The position numbers and the translations under genes are program-made. Shown piece by piece: positions 25,727 through 33,716 of a DNA stretch of 64,000 bases. The notes beneath the pieces are model-generated. The model saw only the letters and a program-made list of their open reading frames with translations. It was not told the DNA's origin and ran no database searches. Each line of letters opens with the position of its first letter. The stretch's first letter is position 1. Location: contig UQUR01000001.1 in NCBI GenBank assembly GCA_900544345.1, positions 124,001 through 188,000 on the forward strand, read 5' to 3'. This DNA is from an uncultured Sutterella sp. GTDB lineage: Bacteria > Pseudomonadota > Gammaproteobacteria > Burkholderiales > Burkholderiaceae_F.

Positions 25727-26692
25727 ATGCAAGAAAAAACCGCTGTCATCCTCATGAATACGGGTTCGCCTGCCGCCCCGACGGCCGCAGCTCTTCGAAC
25801 TTACCTGAAAGATTTCCTGTCGGATCCCAGAATCATTGAATTGCCGTCTTGGTTTTGGCAGCCTATTTTACGAGGATTCATACTGCGTACGCGACCTGCG
25901 AAAAGTGCAGAGCGATACAAAAAAATATGGTTGCCGGACGGTTCGCCTCTTATTGTTTATACACAAGCTCTGGTTGAAAAACTCAATGAAAAATTGCCTG
26001 AAGATGTGACTATAGCTATGGCTATGCGAGTCGGTGCGCCTTCGACAGCCGAGACAGTTTTGCAACTACAAAAAGAGGGATTTTCTCGTTTTCTCTTTTT
26101 TCCAATGTTTGCTCAATATGCTACGCAGACCACCGAATCGTGTCTGGATGCAATTCATGAGATTGAAAAAAAAGTCCCTCAGGGTTTTACTTGGGATTGG
26201 ATTCGTCCCTATTTCGATCATGAAGGTTATGCGCAGCTTTGGGCCGATAAAATTCGAGCCAGCCGAACTAGTGGTGCCCATCTTGTTATGAGTTTTCATG
26301 GTATACCGGTCAAAAGTATTGAAAAGGGTAGTCCATATCAAAGTCAATGTTTGCAGACTGCTCATATGATTGCCGAAAAGCTGGGATTAAAAGAAGGAGA
26401 CTATTCGATTGCCTATCAGTCTCGCTTCGGCAATGATCATTGGCTTCAACCGTATCTGTCAGGTCACGTTGAAACACTTCTGAAAAAAAACATCCGATCA
26501 ATAGACGTGGTTTGTCTATCTTTCAGTGTTGACTGTCTAGAAAGCTTGGAGGAGATCGGTCTAGAGCTCAAAGAGCATTATTTGCGTTCTGGCGGAGAAC
26601 ACTTCGGACTAATTGCTTGTCTCAATGATGATGAGGCAGCGGTGAATTTTTACCGAGATCTCATTTCCGAGGCAATCAAGGCAATGCACTAA
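25727..26692 (+). CDS. hemH: Ferrochelatase
   Basis: Inserts ferrous iron into protoporphyrin IX, the last step of heme synthesis. The frame is open from 25688, but the conserved start MQEKTAVILMNTGSP lies at 25727, giving 321 residues as usual. LRTYLKDFLSDPRIIELP is a family block, SFHGIPVKSIEKGSPY carries the catalytic His, and SVDCLESLEEIG the conserved Glu region. A terminator follows directly. hemC and hemD are about 26 kb away in this window. Confidence 0.95.
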   Translation: MQEKTAVILMNTGSPAAPTAAALRTYLKDFLSDPRIIELPSWFWQPILRGFILRTRPAKSAERYKKIWLPDGSPLIVYTQALVEKLNEKLPEDVTIAMAMRVGAPSTAETVLQLQKEGFSRFLFFPMFAQYATQTTESCLDAIHEIEKKVPQGFTWDWIRPYFDHEGYAQLWADKIRASRTSGAHLVMSFHGIPVKSIEKGSPYQSQCLQTAHMIAEKLGLKEGDYSIAYQSRFGNDHWLQPYLSGHVETLLKKNIRSIDVVCLSFSVDCLESLEEIGLELKEHYLRSGGEHFGLIACLNDDEAAVNFYRDLISEAIKAMH

Positions 26693-26704
26693 ATAACGCA
26701 TACG

Positions 26705-26745
26705 AAAAATCCTTCACTGGTCAGCAGAACCTGGAAGGATTTTTG
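26705..26745 (+). terminator. Rho-independent terminator of hemH
   Basis: AAAAATCCTTC / GAAGGATTTTT, 11-bp stem with an 18-base loop; the T-run is part of the right arm. The rest of the hemH-grpE gap holds only the grpE heat-shock promoter. Confidence 0.7.
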
Positions 26746-26865
26746 GCTTAAGATGCTTAACGTTTGGCTGAGGTTTTAGAGACTATCTATAAAAAAGAAA
26801 TCTATTCAAAAATCGAACAAAAAGCCCGTAGTTGTCACCTGATTAAGTCTAAAACTGATTTGTCA

Positions 26866-26893
26866 CTTGAATTTTTCTGATTCATCCCCATAT
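26866..26893 (+). promoter_or_regulatory. Sigma-32 heat-shock promoter of grpE
   Basis: CTTGAA, a 14-base spacer, then CCCCATAT. Both boxes and the spacing match the RpoH consensus. It lies 40 bases upstream of the grpE start. Confidence 0.9.
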
Positions 26894-26932
26894 TGGGATT
26901 ATCAAAGACATACCCATTGCGGAGAATGATTC

Positions 26933-27541
26933 ATGCAAGACACCACGAAAGAAACAGAAGTGAAAGATCAGGCTGAGCAAAATGCAGCTCAAGAGCCTCA
27001 GGCAGAACAGGCTCAGACAGTTGTCCAACAAACAACTGAAGCGCCAGAAACGGAGCCCGCAGCAACTGATCAAGCTCCCCAAGAGCCCTCCATGGAAGAG
27101 TTGCTTTGCGCTGCTAAAGAGGAAAATGCAAAGTTGCAGGATCTTTACATGCGTGCTTTGGCCGAAGCAGAGAATGCTCGTCGCCGTGCAGAAGAGTCTG
27201 TGGAAAAAGCACATAAGTTCGGTGTGGAAAAGTTTGCTAAAAACCTCTTACCGGTGCTTGACAGTCTAGAGAAAGCCCTTGAATTGAGTCAAAACCCGGA
27301 TGATCCCATGATTCAAGGTGTTCAAGCAACGTATCGTCAATTTGTTCAGGCCATGCAAAAAAGCGGAATGACAGAAATTGATCCGGTCGGCGAAAAGTTC
27401 GATCCGACCCGTCATCAGGCAATTGCTATGGTTCCAGCTGCGCCAGGGCAGGTGAGTGGTCAGGTGGCTCAGGTTTTCCAGCGCGGTTGGCTCATCAGTG
27501 ATCGAGTACTTCGCGCTGCAATGGTAAGTGTCGTCCAATAA
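26933..27541 (+). CDS. grpE: Nucleotide exchange factor GrpE
   Basis: Co-chaperone that releases ADP from DnaK, 202 residues. The first 60 residues are a low-complexity stretch rich in Gln, Glu, Ala and Thr. A long coiled coil with DLYMRALAEAENARRRAEE follows, then the beta domain with NPDDPMIQGVQATYRQF and the C-terminal FQRGWLISDRVLRAA. It starts grpE-dnaK-dnaJ behind a sigma-32 promoter; dnaK has its own copy of that promoter 163 bases further on. Confidence 0.95.
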   Translation: MQDTTKETEVKDQAEQNAAQEPQAEQAQTVVQQTTEAPETEPAATDQAPQEPSMEELLCAAKEENAKLQDLYMRALAEAENARRRAEESVEKAHKFGVEKFAKNLLPVLDSLEKALELSQNPDDPMIQGVQATYRQFVQAMQKSGMTEIDPVGEKFDPTRHQAIAMVPAAPGQVSGQVAQVFQRGWLISDRVLRAAMVSVVQ

Positions 27542-27595
27542 CATATTGGATTTCATAGGAAATTTTTGAGGATGCAATTATTTGTAAGCATTACC

Positions 27596-27628
27596 CTTGA
27601 AAGTTTCAACCTTATCCCCATATTGGGG
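27596..27628 (+). promoter_or_regulatory. Sigma-32 heat-shock promoter of dnaK
   Basis: CTTGAA, 14-base spacer, CCCCATAT, matching the RpoH consensus. The -10 box is embedded in the palindrome CCCCATATTGGGG (27616-27628). The grpE promoter has the same core, CCCCATATTGGG. Confidence 0.9.
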
Positions 27629-27704
27629 GTAGAGCGTCGGGAAATGAAATAGTTATTCCCGCCGAAGTAAAGAATTTAGTGTTTTAAAACGAAGGAATTT
27701 CAAA

Positions 27705-29612
27705 ATGGCAAAGATTATTGGTATTGACTTGGGTACGACGAATTCTGCCGTAGCCGTCATGGAAGGTGACAAAATTCACGTGATTGAAAACAGCGAAGGC
27801 GCTCGTACGACACCGTCCATCGTAGCTTATATGGATAACGGTGAAGTGTTGGTGGGTGCAACCGCCAAGCGTCAGGCTGTGACCAATCCAAAGAACACGC
27901 TATTCGCTGTTAAGCGTTTGATTGGCCGCCGTTTTGACGATGCAGAAGTGCAACGTGATATTTCCCTGATGCCGTTCTCGATTACTCGTGCCGAAAACGG
28001 TGACGCTTGGGTGAGCGTGCTTGATGGTAAGAAGTTAGCCCCGCAACAAGTTTCCGCTGAAGTGCTTCGTAAGATGAAGCAAACGGCTGAAGACTACTTG
28101 GGTGAAACGGTGACTGAAGCTGTGATTACGGTGCCTGCTTACTTTAATGATAGCCAACGCCAAGCCACAAAGGACGCCGGTCGTATTGCTGGTCTTGAAG
28201 TCAAGCGCATTATCAACGAACCGACGGCAGCTGCTTTGGCTTTCGGTCTTGACAAGGGCGGTAAGGGTGATAAGAAGATCGCTGTCTACGACTTGGGCGG
28301 CGGCACATTCGATATCTCCATCATCGACTTGGCTGATGTTGACGGTGACAAACAGTTTGAAGTGCTCTCTACGAACGGCGATACGTTCCTGGGCGGTGAA
28401 GACTTCGACCAACGCATTGTTGACTACCTGATCAGCGAATTCAAGAAGGATACGGGCGTTGATCTGAGCAAAGACATCATCGCTTTGCAACGTTTGAAGG
28501 ACGCTGCCGAAAAGGCCAAGATTGAATTGTCCAGCCGTCAGGAAACGGAAGTGAACTTGCCGTACATCACGGCTGATGCCACCGGTCCGAAGCATTTGAA
28601 CGTGAACCTCACCCGTGCAAAATTTGAAAGCATGGTTGAAGATTTGATTGCCCGCACGATTGAACCTTGCCGCAAGGCTTTGGCTGATGCCGGCTGCGAC
28701 AAGAGCGAAATCACCGACGTGATTTTGGTGGGCGGTCAATCCCGTATGCCGAAGGTTCAGGAAACGGTGCGCGAATTCTTCGGTCAGGAACCGCGTAAGG
28801 ACGTCAACCCTGATGAAGCTGTGGCAATCGGTGCTGCTATTCAAGGTTCTGTTCTCACCGGTGAACGCCACGACGTGCTGCTGTTGGACGTGACGCCGCT
28901 TACCCTCGGTATTGAAACCTTGGGCGGTGTGATGACCTCCATGATTAAGCGCAATACCACGATCCCGACCAAGCACACGCAAGTGTTCTCTACGGCCGAG
29001 GATAACCAGCCCGCTGTGACCATTAAGGTTTACCAAGGCGAACGTGAAATGGCTGCCAGCAACAAGCTTTTGGGTGAATTTAACCTCGAAGGCATTGCTC
29101 CGGCTCCCCGCGGACTGCCGCAAATTGAAGTGACGTTTGATATCGATGCCAACGGTATTTTGCATGTTTCCGCAAAGGATAAGGCTACCGGCAAAGAAAA
29201 CAACATCACGATTAAGGCAAGCTCCGGCTTGAGCGAGGAAGAAATTCAACGCATGGTCAATGACGCGGAAGCCAACAAGGCCGAAGACCACAAGCGCTTT
29301 GAATTAGCTCAGTCCCGCAACATCGCCGATGCCTCTATCCATCAGGTTCAAAAGACTTTGAAGGATTTGGGCGACAAGGTTGAAGCCTCTGACCGCATGG
29401 CCTGCGAAGACGGTATCAAGAAGGTCGAAGAAGCCATCCGCGGTGAAGACAAGGCTGCTATCGATGCTGCTGTTGAACGCTTGATGACCGCTGCTCAAAA
29501 GATCGGCGAAAAGCTCAACGCTCAGGCTCAGCAAGCTCAACAGGCTCAACCGCAGCAGGAAGCCAAGAAGGCTGACGATGATGTGGTTGACGTGGATGCC
29601 AAAGAAAAATAA
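27705..29612 (+). CDS. dnaK: Chaperone DnaK (Hsp70)
   Basis: ATP-driven Hsp70 chaperone, 635 residues. Motifs in order: IGIDLGTTNSAVAVMEG at the N-terminus, the phosphate-2 loop VYDLGGGTFDISII near residue 197, ILVGGQSRMPKVQ near 340, the linker DVLLLDVTPLTLGIET, the substrate-binding domain, and a Gln/Ala-rich tail ending DDDVVDVDAKEK. Codon choice is extremely biased, as expected for an abundant protein. It lies between grpE and dnaJ with its own heat-shock promoter. Confidence 0.98.
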   Translation: MAKIIGIDLGTTNSAVAVMEGDKIHVIENSEGARTTPSIVAYMDNGEVLVGATAKRQAVTNPKNTLFAVKRLIGRRFDDAEVQRDISLMPFSITRAENGDAWVSVLDGKKLAPQQVSAEVLRKMKQTAEDYLGETVTEAVITVPAYFNDSQRQATKDAGRIAGLEVKRIINEPTAAALAFGLDKGGKGDKKIAVYDLGGGTFDISIIDLADVDGDKQFEVLSTNGDTFLGGEDFDQRIVDYLISEFKKDTGVDLSKDIIALQRLKDAAEKAKIELSSRQETEVNLPYITADATGPKHLNVNLTRAKFESMVEDLIARTIEPCRKALADAGCDKSEITDVILVGGQSRMPKVQETVREFFGQEPRKDVNPDEAVAIGAAIQGSVLTGERHDVLLLDVTPLTLGIETLGGVMTSMIKRNTTIPTKHTQVFSTAEDNQPAVTIKVYQGEREMAASNKLLGEFNLEGIAPAPRGLPQIEVTFDIDANGILHVSAKDKATGKENNITIKASSGLSEEEIQRMVNDAEANKAEDHKRFELAQSRNIADASIHQVQKTLKDLGDKVEASDRMACEDGIKKVEEAIRGEDKAAIDAAVERLMTAAQKIGEKLNAQAQQAQQAQPQQEAKKADDDVVDVDAKEK

Positions 29613-29623
29613 TCCGTAAGGAT

Positions 29624-29720
29624 TTGGGGGCCTCACGCCCCCAATTCTGTACTGAACCGGGGTCTCAAAGCGAGGTTCAAGATCGGCAGTGTTGGTGACT
29701 TCCGGCTTGAACCTATCGCT
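29624..29720 (+). other. Two hairpins in the dnaK-dnaJ spacer
   Basis: First hairpin: GGGGGC / GCCCCC with a CTCAC loop, without a following T-run. Second: AGCG-AGGTTCAAG (29669-29681) pairs with CTTGAACCT-AT-CGCT (29706-29720), 13 base pairs with a 2-base bulge and a 24-base loop. The second ends 23 bases before the dnaJ start. They look like processing or stabilising elements rather than terminators. Confidence 0.55.
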
Positions 29721-29743
29721 TTATCGCAAAGGTAGAAAAAATA

Positions 29744-30907
29744 ATGAGCGATCGTGATTATTACGAAGTATTGGGTGTTGATAAAAACGCGAGTGCGGCC
29801 GATATTAAAAAGGCCTATCGCCGTTTAGCCATGAAATATCACCCCGACCGCAACAATGGGGATAAAGAGGCCGAAGCAAAGTTTAAGGAAGTCGGTGAAG
29901 CCTACGAAGTATTGGGCGATGAGCAAAAGCGCGCGGCCTATGACCGTTTCGGTAAAGCCGGTGTCAATGGTGCAGCAGGCGGTCCGGGTGCAGGCGGCTT
30001 CGGAGGCTTCGGTCCTGAAGGCTTCTCAGGCTTCGGCAACATGGGTGACCTGGGCGATATCTTCAACGAATTTTTCAATCAGGGTATGGGCGGCGCTCGT
30101 CGTCAGTCTCGCGCATCGCGCGCTCAAGCGGGTGCGGATCTGAGATATGACCTGGAAATTACTCTTGAGCAGGCTGCCAAAGGCTATACGGCGGAAATCC
30201 GGGTTCCTGTTTGGGAAAAGTGTGATGTTTGTGACGGCACGGGGAGCCGCTCGAAGTCAAAGCCTACTACCTGCCCGCACTGTAACGGCACCGGTATGAT
30301 CTATGCCAAGCAGGGCTTTTTCTCCGTGCAGCAGACCTGTCCCTACTGCCACGGCACCGGCACGGTGATCTCTGATCCCTGCCCGAACTGTGACGGCACA
30401 GGTTTTAAGAAAGTCATGAAGACCCTGGAAGTGAAGATTCCTGCCGGTATTAATGCCGGTCAGCGCGTTCGCTTGCAGGGCAAAGGTCAGCCGGGTAAAA
30501 ACGGCGGACCGGCCGGAGACTTGTATGTCGAAATCAGCATCAAGCCCCATGAAATCTTCCAGCGTGACGGCGATGACCTTCATGTCGAGCTGCCGATTTC
30601 GTTTGTAACGGCAGCTTTGGGCGGAGACGTGGATGTGCCAGTTCTTGACGGAGAGACACGTATCACTATCCCTGAAGGTACGCAAAACGGCAAGATTTTG
30701 CGTATTCGCGGTAAGGGTATCAAGAGTCTGCGTTCGGGCTACATGGGCGATCTTTATATCCATGTATTTGTCGAAACGCCTGTTAATTTGACGCAAAAGC
30801 AAAAAGATCTGTTGCGTCAGTTCGGTGAAACACTTTCCAAACACGGCGAAAAGCACTCTCCGAAGCATGAAAGCTTCATGGATAAAATGAAGGATCTTTT
30901 TAGTTAA
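29744..30907 (+). CDS. dnaJ: Chaperone DnaJ (Hsp40)
   Basis: Co-chaperone that stimulates DnaK ATPase and delivers substrates, 387 residues, type A architecture. J domain at residues 4-70 with the HPD tripeptide in MKYHPDRN; a Gly/Phe-rich linker around 75-115; a zinc domain with four CxxCxGxG-type repeats (CDVCDGTG, CPHCNGTG, CPYCHGTG, CPNCDGTG) near 155-220; then the C-terminal substrate-binding sheets. It is separated from dnaK by 131 bases containing two hairpins, and ends in a terminator that overlaps the tail of the PAP2 gene. Confidence 0.97.
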   Translation: MSDRDYYEVLGVDKNASAADIKKAYRRLAMKYHPDRNNGDKEAEAKFKEVGEAYEVLGDEQKRAAYDRFGKAGVNGAAGGPGAGGFGGFGPEGFSGFGNMGDLGDIFNEFFNQGMGGARRQSRASRAQAGADLRYDLEITLEQAAKGYTAEIRVPVWEKCDVCDGTGSRSKSKPTTCPHCNGTGMIYAKQGFFSVQQTCPYCHGTGTVISDPCPNCDGTGFKKVMKTLEVKIPAGINAGQRVRLQGKGQPGKNGGPAGDLYVEISIKPHEIFQRDGDDLHVELPISFVTAALGGDVDVPVLDGETRITIPEGTQNGKILRIRGKGIKSLRSGYMGDLYIHVFVETPVNLTQKQKDLLRQFGETLSKHGEKHSPKHESFMDKMKDLFS

Positions 30908-30924
30908 GTGCTTCAATGATCAGG

Positions 30925-31455
30925 TTATGGCTCCTTATGTTTAGGGAGCCATTTCTTTTTTCTGTAGGCGAGTTGAAAACCGATCAGACCGAATAAAGTT
31001 CCGAGTAGGGCGCCTGCAATAACGTCACTCGGATAATGTACAAAAAGGTATAAGCGCGAAAAGCCCATCATGAAGGCTAATATCAGGGCAAAAATGCCAG
31101 CCTTTTTATGGCAAAGTATTAAAGCGACAGCTGCGGCAAAAGCTGCTGCCGTATGGCCTGACGGAAAAGAGTGATCACTTAAGCAGGCTAAAAGCATATC
31201 CTCTGGGACATTGATATCGCATGGACGCTCTCTTCCCACCAAGGGTTTGAGAATCAAATTAACAACGACAAAATCGATGGCTAAAGCAATACTGACAGCT
31301 AAGCCTGAGCGCCTAAAACCGGAGAGGATTAAAAGCAAAGCTGCTAATGCAATCCAAATTGCGCCAAAATTGCCTAACGATGAGATCAATAGCATCAGAT
31401 GATCAAACAGATCACTTCGCAGCGATTGTATGAAGTGAAGAACACTCAGTTCCAT
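30925..31455 (-). CDS. PAP2 family phosphatase, undecaprenyl-pyrophosphatase type
   Basis: Integral membrane lipid phosphatase, 176 residues with about five hydrophobic segments. The three-part PAP2 motif is complete: KPLVGRERP (residues about 70-78), PSGHTAA (about 98-104) and SRLYLFVHYPSDV (about 142-154). Relatives such as YbjG and PgpB dephosphorylate undecaprenyl pyrophosphate or phosphatidylglycerol phosphate at the outer face of the inner membrane. The exact substrate is uncertain. Its final codons contain the dnaJ terminator. Confidence 0.87.
   Translation of the reverse strand: MELSVLHFIQSLRSDLFDHLMLLISSLGNFGAIWIALAALLLILSGFRRSGLAVSIALAIDFVVVNLILKPLVGRERPCDINVPEDMLLACLSDHSFPSGHTAAAFAAAVALILCHKKAGIFALILAFMMGFSRLYLFVHYPSDVIAGALLGTLFGLIGFQLAYRKKKWLPKHKEP
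30927..30960 (+). terminator. Rho-independent terminator of dnaJ
   Basis: ATGGCTCC / GGAGCCAT stem with a 10-base loop, followed by TTCTTTTTT. It lies inside the last codons of the converging PAP2 phosphatase gene. Confidence 0.83.
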
Positions 31456-31463
31456 AAGAAAGC

Positions 31464-31505
31464 TAAAAAGAAAGCCACTTTTTTAGGATAGCGAAAAAGT
31501 GGCTT
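31464..31505 (-). terminator. Terminator of the TDT transporter gene
   Basis: AAGCCACTTTTT / AAAAAGTGGCTT form a 12-bp stem with a 10-base loop; on the minus strand the stem is followed by TCTTTTTAGC. It stands between the TDT and PAP2 genes. Confidence 0.78.
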
Positions 31506-31521
31506 GATGCAAAACGAATTT

Positions 31522-32475
31522 TTAGTTTTTCTCGGGTTTGGGAAGAATCCGATCGAGATGTTTTATAAAGAGGATCGCAACGTAGCTAATGATGCAGGTG
31601 GCAATGACAAGCTCAAAATGAGCCAGCATTCTCAGCTCCCAGGCATAAAAAGCTCCAATCTCATACTGCCCGACTAAATTGCTCATTTTGTAGAGCGCCG
31701 TAGCGCCAATAGCCAAGGGGAAAGTAAAAGCAGCGTAGCCCGGAGAAAAGGGTAGTCTTAGCAACTTAAAAAGCGACAGATAAATCACAACTGTCATAAG
31801 AACAGCAATCCCCAGAAGCACAGCACAAAGAAGAGGCGAGGGATCCTTTACTACGGTTAAAAGACCGGCCAACGACAAACTTGCCGGTGCTGCCAAAATG
31901 GCAATGGTGGGCTTAGCCGTATCCGGAACTTGAGCATAAAACATGAATCGGTAGATCATCGCCGGCAACATGACAGCGTAAGAGACAATGCCGATTGTGA
32001 GCAGAATCTGAGCAAATCCGAACCACTCGGCAGAGGGGCAGGCAACATCGGCAACGATAATGCCTACAGGAGGAATAAACCAACTCGGAACCATATGCTG
32101 CATTTGGCGCTCTTTCAGACGAAACACAATGAAGGCGCACAAAAAGAGAAGATGCACAATAACAGCCGCCAACCAAAGGTACTCACCAACAGTGGGGAAA
32201 TAATTTCCTACCGCTTTTGAGACAACCATTGTGGCCATGGCAAATGTTGGGACGATACTGCCTAAGACTGGATGCCTTAAATCAGTAATCAGAGTGTCAA
32301 CATGGAAAACAAATCGGGTTAAAAGTAGGCTCAATAAGATAACGGCAATACCTGCACCGATAAGTTGTCCCCACCCATTTAAAGCAAGGGCATTTTCCAT
32401 TGACCAGCCAAGACTGGAAATACCCAATGCAAGACCAGCAACGGGTGTTGGGAGAGCGCGAACGCGTTTGATCAT
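31522..32475 (-). CDS. TDT family transporter (TehA/C4-dicarboxylate type)
   Basis: Ten-helix membrane protein of the tellurite-resistance/dicarboxylate transporter family, 317 residues. The opening PTPVAGLALGISSLGW, the central PSWFIPPVGIIVA and the later FSPGYAAFTFPLAIGATALY are family hallmarks. Relatives act as anion channels or malate/dicarboxylate carriers, and tellurite resistance is only incidental in some. It is 45 bases downstream of dinB with no terminator visible between them, so cotranscription is possible. Confidence 0.88.
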   Translation of the reverse strand: MIKRVRALPTPVAGLALGISSLGWSMENALALNGWGQLIGAGIAVILLSLLLTRFVFHVDTLITDLRHPVLGSIVPTFAMATMVVSKAVGNYFPTVGEYLWLAAVIVHLLFLCAFIVFRLKERQMQHMVPSWFIPPVGIIVADVACPSAEWFGFAQILLTIGIVSYAVMLPAMIYRFMFYAQVPDTAKPTIAILAAPASLSLAGLLTVVKDPSPLLCAVLLGIAVLMTVVIYLSLFKLLRLPFSPGYAAFTFPLAIGATALYKMSNLVGQYEIGAFYAWELRMLAHFELVIATCIISYVAILFIKHLDRILPKPEKN

Positions 32476-32520
32476 AAGACAGTAGAAAGTTTTAATTAAA
32501 AGTGGGGCGGATTATATCAG

Positions 32521-33603
32521 TTAGTCGAATAAACGCATTTGCTCGGTGAGCTCACTGGCCCGAACCTCTAATTCTGTTTTTGAAACACTTAACCCCAAAA
32601 GCCGGATACCGGTAGCTGGGAAAATTACTGCCCCCATTAGTTTTTTAGCCAAAACCCTGATAGTCTCAGCCCGATCTAAATATTGAGATCCGCTAGAGCT
32701 ACGGGTAAGGGTTGTAAAGTCAGGAAAACGCACCTTAAGCGTTAAACGTTTGCCTTTAAATCCGCTACGGTTGACTCTTTTAACTAATTCGGAAATCACT
32801 TCTTCAAGTGCTTCATCAATTGCCTTTCCCCGAATATCTTTACCGAAAGTTTCCTCACAGCCAACAGACTTGCGCTCTCGATGAGTAGTCACTTCTCGGC
32901 TATCAATTCCTCTGACAAAATTGTAATAGGTAAGACCTGCTTTTCCGAAGAGCTCTGTCAGCCTTGCCAGGCTCATTGCCCTAAGCTGCGGAGCAGTGTT
33001 GATACCCAGCGCGTGCAAACGTTTAGCGGTAGCCGGTCCTACACCCCAGAAGGCTTCAATCGGCAACCGGTCAATAAATTCAATTGCTTGATCAGGATGA
33101 ATGACACAAAGGCCATCAGGTTTTCGGTAGTCGCTTGCGATTTTTGCTAGAAATTTGTTGTAACTTACACCAGCGCTTGCAATCAGTCCTAGTTCATCTC
33201 GAATATCTTTTTTGATTTGTTTAGCAATCTGAAGACCTGTTTGAGCTCCTATCTTGTTATTTGTGACGTCTAAAAAAGCTTCATCAATAGAAACTGGCTC
33301 AATGATATCTGTGTAGCGTTCAAAAATTTCCCGTACTTGGCGCGAAACAGCCTGATAGTGCTTCATACGGGAGTGAACAAAAATAAGTTGTGGACACAAT
33401 TCTCGAGCTTTGGCTGAAGGCATGGCCGAATGAACTCCGAATTTTCTTGCTTCATAGCTCGCAGTAGCAACTACGCCACGCGCCCCGGCATGCCCCACCG
33501 CAATTGGTTTGCCTCGAAGCGCCGGATGATCGCGTTGTTCAACGGAAGCGTAAAAGGCATCCATATCAACGTGAATGATTTTTCGATAAAGTGTTTCGGT
33601 CAT
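32521..33603 (-). CDS. dinB: DNA polymerase IV
   Basis: Y-family translesion polymerase, 360 residues. The first catalytic Asp lies in IIHVDMDAFYASVEQRD (residues 9-25); the other catalytic acids lie in VSIDEAFLDVT (near 103-113). The helix-hairpin-helix VGPATAKRLHALGI and the little-finger domain follow. The C-terminus ends in EQMRLFD, a QxxLF-type beta-clamp-binding peptide. No LexA box is evident in the 113 bases upstream. Confidence 0.95.
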   Translation of the reverse strand: MTETLYRKIIHVDMDAFYASVEQRDHPALRGKPIAVGHAGARGVVATASYEARKFGVHSAMPSAKARELCPQLIFVHSRMKHYQAVSRQVREIFERYTDIIEPVSIDEAFLDVTNNKIGAQTGLQIAKQIKKDIRDELGLIASAGVSYNKFLAKIASDYRKPDGLCVIHPDQAIEFIDRLPIEAFWGVGPATAKRLHALGINTAPQLRAMSLARLTELFGKAGLTYYNFVRGIDSREVTTHRERKSVGCEETFGKDIRGKAIDEALEEVISELVKRVNRSGFKGKRLTLKVRFPDFTTLTRSSSGSQYLDRAETIRVLAKKLMGAVIFPATGIRLLGLSVSKTELEVRASELTEQMRLFD

Positions 33604-33716
33604 AGCAAAGAGCTATTTTAGAGGAATCATTCTTTAGAACGCTCCGAAAATGCATGAAATTTGTTAAAGTGTCAGCCCTTTGTTGATATACGCATTTTGC
33701 TTTACCAAGGCAGTTT

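Noticed and set aside
28035..29291. A 418-codon frame antisense to dnaK
   Set aside because: Strong codon bias in dnaK leaves the opposite strand open; the translation shows no family features and dnaK is certain.
30257..30916. Minus-strand 219-codon frame over dnaJ
   Set aside because: Antisense of the cysteine-rich dnaJ domain; no start signal.
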